This document shows, piece by piece, positions 13,887 to 16,881 of a stretch of DNA of 16,881 nucleotides (its first letter is position 1; every line of letters begins with the position of its first letter). The stretch is from CAZYTO01 sp964650405 (GTDB lineage: Bacteria; Acidobacteriota; Thermoanaerobaculia; Gp7-AA8), in contig CAZYTO010000112.1 in assembly GCA_964650405.1 (NCBI GenBank), positions 1-16,881 on the forward strand, written 5' to 3'. The notes beneath the pieces are model-generated. The model was not told where the DNA came from and searched no databases. It was given only the letters and a program-made list of their open reading frames with translations. A program made the translations under genes and the position numbers.

Positions 13887-16268
13887 GTGTCCACACCAGA
13901 GCAGACGGAGCAGATTCGAACGCACTTCACGCGGGAGAGCATCCTCGACGACTACCGCGTCGGCTTTCGCAGCCGCCAGGTGAGCCTCATCGGCCGCAAG
14001 GAGGTACTCACCGGCAAGGCCAAGTTCGGCATCTTCGGCGACGGCAAGGAAGTGGCCCAGTTGGCCATGGCCCGCGCCTTCCGCCGCGGCGACTGGCGGT
14101 CGGGCTATTACCGCGACCAGACGTTCATGTTCGCCACCGGCATGGCCACGCTCGACGAGTACTTCGCCCAGCTCTACGCGCATCCCGACATCGAGCATGA
14201 TCCGTGGTCGGCCGGCCGCTCGATGAACGCCCACTTCGCCACGCGCCTGCTCAATCCCGACGGCACCTGGAAGGCCCAGACCGACTCCTTCAACACCTCC
14301 GCGGACGTCTCGCCGACCGGCTCACAGATGCCGCGCCTGGTCGGCCTGGCCTGGGCGTCGAAGCTCTACCGCGAGATCGACGCGCTGAAGGAGCTCACAC
14401 AGTTCTCGCGCGACGGCGACGAGATCGCCTTCGGCACCATCGGCAATGCGAGCTGCGCCGAGGGGATGTTCTGGGAGTCGCTCAACGCGGCGGGCGTCAC
14501 CGGCGTTCCCATGATCGTCTCCATCTGGGACGACGGCTACGGCATCTCCGTCCCGAACGATTTCCAGATCACGAAGGGCAGCCTCTCCGAGCTGCTGAAG
14601 GGCTTCCAGCGCGAGCCCAAGTCGAAACGCGGTTTCGACATCTACACCGTCAAGGGTTGGGACTATCCCGCCCTCTGCGAGACCTACATCGCCGCGGCCA
14701 GCATCGTCCGCATGGAGCACGTGCCGGCCATCATCCACGTCATCGAAGTCACGCAGCCGCAGGGGCATTCCACCTCCGGCAGCCACGAGCGGTACAAGTC
14801 GAAGGAGCGCCTGGAGTGGGAGGTCGAGTACGACGGCCTCCGGAGGATGCGCGACTGGATGATCGCCCAGGGCATCTCGTCAGCCGAGGAGCTCGACGCA
14901 TTCGAGAAGGAAGACCTGCAGCTGGTCCGCGAGTCGCAGCGCCGCGCATGGGCAGCCTACCGTGCACCGATCGATGCCGACGTCCGCACCGTGCTCGGAT
15001 TCCTGGAGCGGCTCGGCGAGTCGGAAGCGAAGGACGAGCTGGCCCGCAGCCAGGCGCCGTTCCGGCGCGACGCGTTGCGCGTGCTGACCGGCGCCATCGT
15101 GAAGCGCGGGACCAGCGTCCCGGCCGACATCCTCGAGTGGCGCCGCAATGCCGAGCGCTCCGGCGCCGCGCTGTACGACGATGAGCTGTACGCCGCCGAT
15201 GCCGGGTCCGCGCTACGTGTGGCCGAGGTCCGGCCCGAGTACGCCGCGGACGCGCAGCAGCTCAACGGCTTCGAGATCATCAATCACTGTTTCGATCACG
15301 CCCTGCGCCGCGATCCGCGGGTGATCGTCTTCGGCGAGGACGTGGGCAAGCTGGGCGACGTCAACCAGGGCTGTGCCGGCCTGCAGGAGAAGTACGGCCT
15401 GCACCGCGTCTCCGATACCGGCATCCGCGAGTGCACCATCGTCGGCCAGGCCATCGGCGCGGCCGTCCGCGGCCTGCGGCCGATCGCGGAGATCCAGTAC
15501 CTCGACTACGTGCTGTACGCGCTGCAGATCCTCTCCGACGACGTGGCTACGACCCGCTGGCGCACGCGCGGCGGCCAGGCCTGCCCGCTGATCATCCGCA
15601 CCCGCGGCCACCGGCTGGAGGGCATCTGGCACGCCGGCTCGCCGATGAGCGGCATCATCAGCCTGGTGCGGGGGATGCACGTCTGCGTGCCCCGCAACAT
15701 GACCCAGGCGGCCGGCTTCTACAACACCCTGCTGCGCGCCGACGAGCCGGCCATCGTCATCGAAGTGCTGAACGGCTATCGCATCAAGGAAGCGCTCCCT
15801 GCGAACATCTCCGAATTCACCCTGCCCCTCGGCGTCGCCGAGGTGATCCGGGAAGGGAAGGACGTCACGCTGGTCAGCTACGGCGCGACGCTGCGCATCG
15901 TGCTCGAAGCGGCGGAGCTGCTGGCCACCGTCGGAGTGGACGCCGAGGTGATCGACGCGCAGACGCTCCTGCCGTTCGACCTGCGCGGCGTGATCGTCGA
16001 ATCGCTGAAGAAGACGAGCCGCGTGGCCTTCATCGACGAAGACGTGCCGGGCGGCGCCACGGCCTTCATGATGCAGAACGTCCTGGAGCGCGACGGCGGC
16101 TACGACTGGCTCGATTCACCGCCCCTCACGCTGCCGGGGAAGGAGCACCGTCCCGCCTATGGCAGCGACGGCGACTACTTCTCGAAGCCGAATCGCGAGA
16201 CCATCTTCGCCGCCGTGCACGCCATGCTGCACGAGAGCGATCCGCGGAGGTATCCGGTTCTCTTGTGA
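13887..16268 (+). CDS. Fused alpha/beta E1 of a branched-chain-type 2-oxoacid dehydrogenase
   Basis: The 793-residue thiamine-diphosphate enzyme should decarboxylate 2-oxo acids and pass the acyl group to a lipoyl E2 subunit, giving acyl-CoA. The E1-alpha half (about 10-440) has FGIFGDGKEVAQ, SGYYRDQTFMFATG, a TPP/metal loop GNASCAEG at 186, and WDDGYGISVP at 214. These replace the textbook GDG and NN residues, a form I recall from related fused E1 proteins. THE QPQGHSTSGSHERYKSKER phosphorylation-loop-like region follows. The E1-beta half (from about 459) has FGEDVGKLGDVNQG (Glu484 in GED), SDTGIRE and the C-terminal transketolase domain with DAQTLLPFD. No E2 or E3 gene is in the window. The GTG at 13887 is preferred: the frame is open to an ATG at 13764, but that extension is only translated repeat sequence. 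A GGAG 12 bases upstream is a weak ribosome-binding site. Confidence 0.87.
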   Translation: MSTPEQTEQIRTHFTRESILDDYRVGFRSRQVSLIGRKEVLTGKAKFGIFGDGKEVAQLAMARAFRRGDWRSGYYRDQTFMFATGMATLDEYFAQLYAHPDIEHDPWSAGRSMNAHFATRLLNPDGTWKAQTDSFNTSADVSPTGSQMPRLVGLAWASKLYREIDALKELTQFSRDGDEIAFGTIGNASCAEGMFWESLNAAGVTGVPMIVSIWDDGYGISVPNDFQITKGSLSELLKGFQREPKSKRGFDIYTVKGWDYPALCETYIAAASIVRMEHVPAIIHVIEVTQPQGHSTSGSHERYKSKERLEWEVEYDGLRRMRDWMIAQGISSAEELDAFEKEDLQLVRESQRRAWAAYRAPIDADVRTVLGFLERLGESEAKDELARSQAPFRRDALRVLTGAIVKRGTSVPADILEWRRNAERSGAALYDDELYAADAGSALRVAEVRPEYAADAQQLNGFEIINHCFDHALRRDPRVIVFGEDVGKLGDVNQGCAGLQEKYGLHRVSDTGIRECTIVGQAIGAAVRGLRPIAEIQYLDYVLYALQILSDDVATTRWRTRGGQACPLIIRTRGHRLEGIWHAGSPMSGIISLVRGMHVCVPRNMTQAAGFYNTLLRADEPAIVIEVLNGYRIKEALPANISEFTLPLGVAEVIREGKDVTLVSYGATLRIVLEAAELLATVGVDAEVIDAQTLLPFDLRGVIVESLKKTSRVAFIDEDVPGGATAFMMQNVLERDGGYDWLDSPPLTLPGKEHRPAYGSDGDYFSKPNRETIFAAVHAMLHESDPRRYPVLL

Positions 16269-16291
16269 GCTGCCGTTCGGAAAGGGTAGAA

Positions 16292-16317
16292 GGTTATGGT
16301 TAGGGTTAGTGGTTAGG
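16292..16317 (+). repeat. GGTTA short repeats
   Basis: GGTTA occurs four times with spacings of 6, 6 and 7 bases (starts at 16292, 16298, 16304, 16311). The last copy runs into the AGGAG Shine-Dalgarno of the PilZ gene. Confidence 0.75.
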
Positions 16318-16319
16318 AG
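16315..16319 (+). promoter_or_regulatory. Shine-Dalgarno supporting a TTG start for the PilZ gene
   Basis: AGGAG lies eight bases before the TTG at 16328, an ideal spacing. The downstream ATG at 16346 has only AGAGG two bases away. Confidence 0.5.
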
Positions 16320-16327
16320 CGACTGGC

Positions 16328-16672
16328 TTGCTAAAGAAAGAGGTCATGGACGAACGACGCAAGGCGCAGCGCTTTCCGATGAAGCTGCCGATTCAGTTCG
16401 GCGGAGGAAAGGGGACGACGCGCGACATCAGCGGGGTGGGCGTGTACTTCGAAACCGACTATCCCTTCGACGCCGGCAGCGAGATCGACTTCGTCCTGCT
16501 CGTCCCCGACGCCGTGAACGTCCGCTGCCGCGGCACGATCGTCCGCATCGACCCCCAGCGCGAGCACTTCGGCGTGGCCGCCACCATCGACTCGTACACC
16601 CTCGACACCAGCCAGCAGTCCAGCGGTACGAAGCCGCACATCATCATCGAGGAGCTGCGGAAGCGGGGGTAG
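16328..16672 (+). CDS. PilZ-domain protein, likely cyclic di-GMP receptor
   Basis: This 114-residue single-domain protein carries both cyclic di-GMP binding signatures of PilZ: an RxxxR motif (Arg11 to Arg15 in RKAQR) and a DxSxxG motif (Asp33, Ser35, Gly38 in DISGVG). They are followed by the beta-barrel pattern (VGVYFETDYPF, IDFVLLV, RCRGTIVRID) and a short C-terminal extension. No output domain is attached, so it would act by binding a partner or altering a target in the cytoplasm. The TTG at 16328 is chosen because of an AGGAG eight bases upstream; starting at the ATG 16346 would give 108 residues beginning MDERRKAQRFP, also typical of the family. It lies 59 bases after the E1 gene and could be partly co-transcribed with it. 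The functional partner may be the GGDEF enzyme at 5463-6584. Confidence 0.85.
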   Translation: MLKKEVMDERRKAQRFPMKLPIQFGGGKGTTRDISGVGVYFETDYPFDAGSEIDFVLLVPDAVNVRCRGTIVRIDPQREHFGVAATIDSYTLDTSQQSSGTKPHIIIEELRKRG

Positions 16673-16702
16673 CCGTCATCCCCTGGCCAGCCGCGCGTGT
16701 TG

Positions 16703-16723
16703 CCCCACGATCCAGACGTGGGG
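16703..16723. other. Hairpin at the left edge of the repeat array
   Basis: CCCCACG (16703-16709) and CGTGGGG (16717-16723) form a 7-bp stem with a 7-base loop, about 30 bases after the PilZ stop codon. Without a T tract it is only a possible transcript end. It overlaps degenerate units of the 21-bp array. Confidence 0.4.
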
Positions 16724-16881
16724 ACCTGCAGTCCTCACGCGCGGACGGGCGGTCCACACACGTGGACGGGTGGTCCACACGCGCGGACGGGTGGTCTACA
16801 CGCGCGGACGGGCGGTCCACACGCGTGGACGGGCGGTCCACACGCGTGGACGGGCGGTCCACACGCGTGGACGGGCGGTCC
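16722..16881. repeat. 21-bp tandem repeat array, reaching the window edge
   Basis: Units start at 16722 (degenerate), 16743, 16764, 16785, 16806, 16827, 16848 and 16869 (cut by the edge). The consensus is GGACGGGCGGTCC followed by ACACGCGT. The three complete units from 16806 on are identical, while those to the left differ by one to a few bases. Each unit contains nested dyads: GGAC/GTCC around GGGCG, and across units GTCCAC/GTGGAC around ACGC. No frame on either strand has a stop within the units because 21 is a multiple of three, so absence of stops is not evidence for coding. Most likely a non-coding minisatellite; how far it continues is unknown. Confidence 0.9.

Noticed and set aside
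13550..13942. An N-terminal extension of the KAS III to 13942
   Set aside because: It would overlap the start of the divergent E1 gene, cross the TATAAT box and has no conserved sequence.
16292..16317. A telomere-like end (GGGTTA)
   Set aside because: There are only four short copies inside continuous coding sequence context; bacterial chromosome ends of this type are not known.
16644..16862. A heptad-repeat protein (RVDRPST-like) on the minus strand
   Set aside because: All six frames are open in a 21-bp repeat, the frame overlaps the end of the PilZ gene, and it has no start signal.
16722..16881. A CRISPR array
   Set aside because: The units are directly adjacent with no unique spacers, and no cas gene is nearby.

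Overview
The window looks like a chromosomal segment of a GC-rich, Gram-negative-type bacterium. The best guess is an Acidobacteriota-like lineage. This rests on the very large secreted Asp-box (BNR/sortilin-like) protein, the fused E1 alpha/beta 2-oxoacid dehydrogenase, the CreD-like membrane protein and the high G+C at wobble positions. It is an inference from gene content, not a phylogenetic result. No rRNA, tRNA, CRISPR array, transposase or phage gene was seen.

Layout, left to right. (1) 1-124: the Gly-rich end of a plus-strand protein and a textbook rho-independent terminator. (2) 194-3033: three minus-strand genes, namely a double alpha/beta-hydrolase with a C-terminal membrane hairpin, a DUF1569/DinB-like protein and a small membrane-anchored protein. 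(3) 3155-4381: a plus-strand CreD-like gene interrupted by one in-frame TGA where tryptophan is expected. (4) 4419-5033: a secreted protein of unknown function (minus), followed by about 430 bases without a gene that hold a palindrome and a long-range inverted repeat. (5) 5463-6584: a membrane diguanylate cyclase (minus), divergent from the 1126-residue Asp-box protein (6671-10051), which is followed by twin REP-like hairpins. (6) 10217-11662: a phosphohexomutase. (7) 11663-12472: a scrambled interval holding a doubly broken tatD and short copies of the 3' ends of both flanking genes, joined in the reverse order. (8) 12473-16268: a ketoacyl-ACP synthase III (minus) divergent from a fused branched-chain-type 2-oxoacid dehydrogenase E1 (plus). 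(9) 16328-16672: a PilZ-domain protein, then a 21-bp tandem repeat array running off the right edge.

How the genes may work together. The E1 enzyme and the KAS III are divergent neighbours and fit one pathway: E1 would help make branched acyl-CoA primers and KAS III would condense them with malonyl-ACP to start iso/anteiso fatty acids. The diguanylate cyclase (with an inhibitory I-site) and the PilZ protein could be a writer and a reader of cyclic di-GMP, though they lie 10 kb apart. The mutase supplies sugar phosphates for envelope polysaccharides.

The most unusual parts are the pgm-tatD-fabH junction, where nearly all differences between the copied gene ends are synonymous, and the 21-bp dyad-containing array. 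The junction suggests recombination between two functional haplotypes, or an assembly chimera. Three genes (BNR protein, mutase, KAS III) have a TAnnnT box only 6-8 bases before the start codon and no Shine-Dalgarno, suggesting leaderless mRNAs. I saw no clear, complete novel multi-gene system such as a defence or biosynthetic island.
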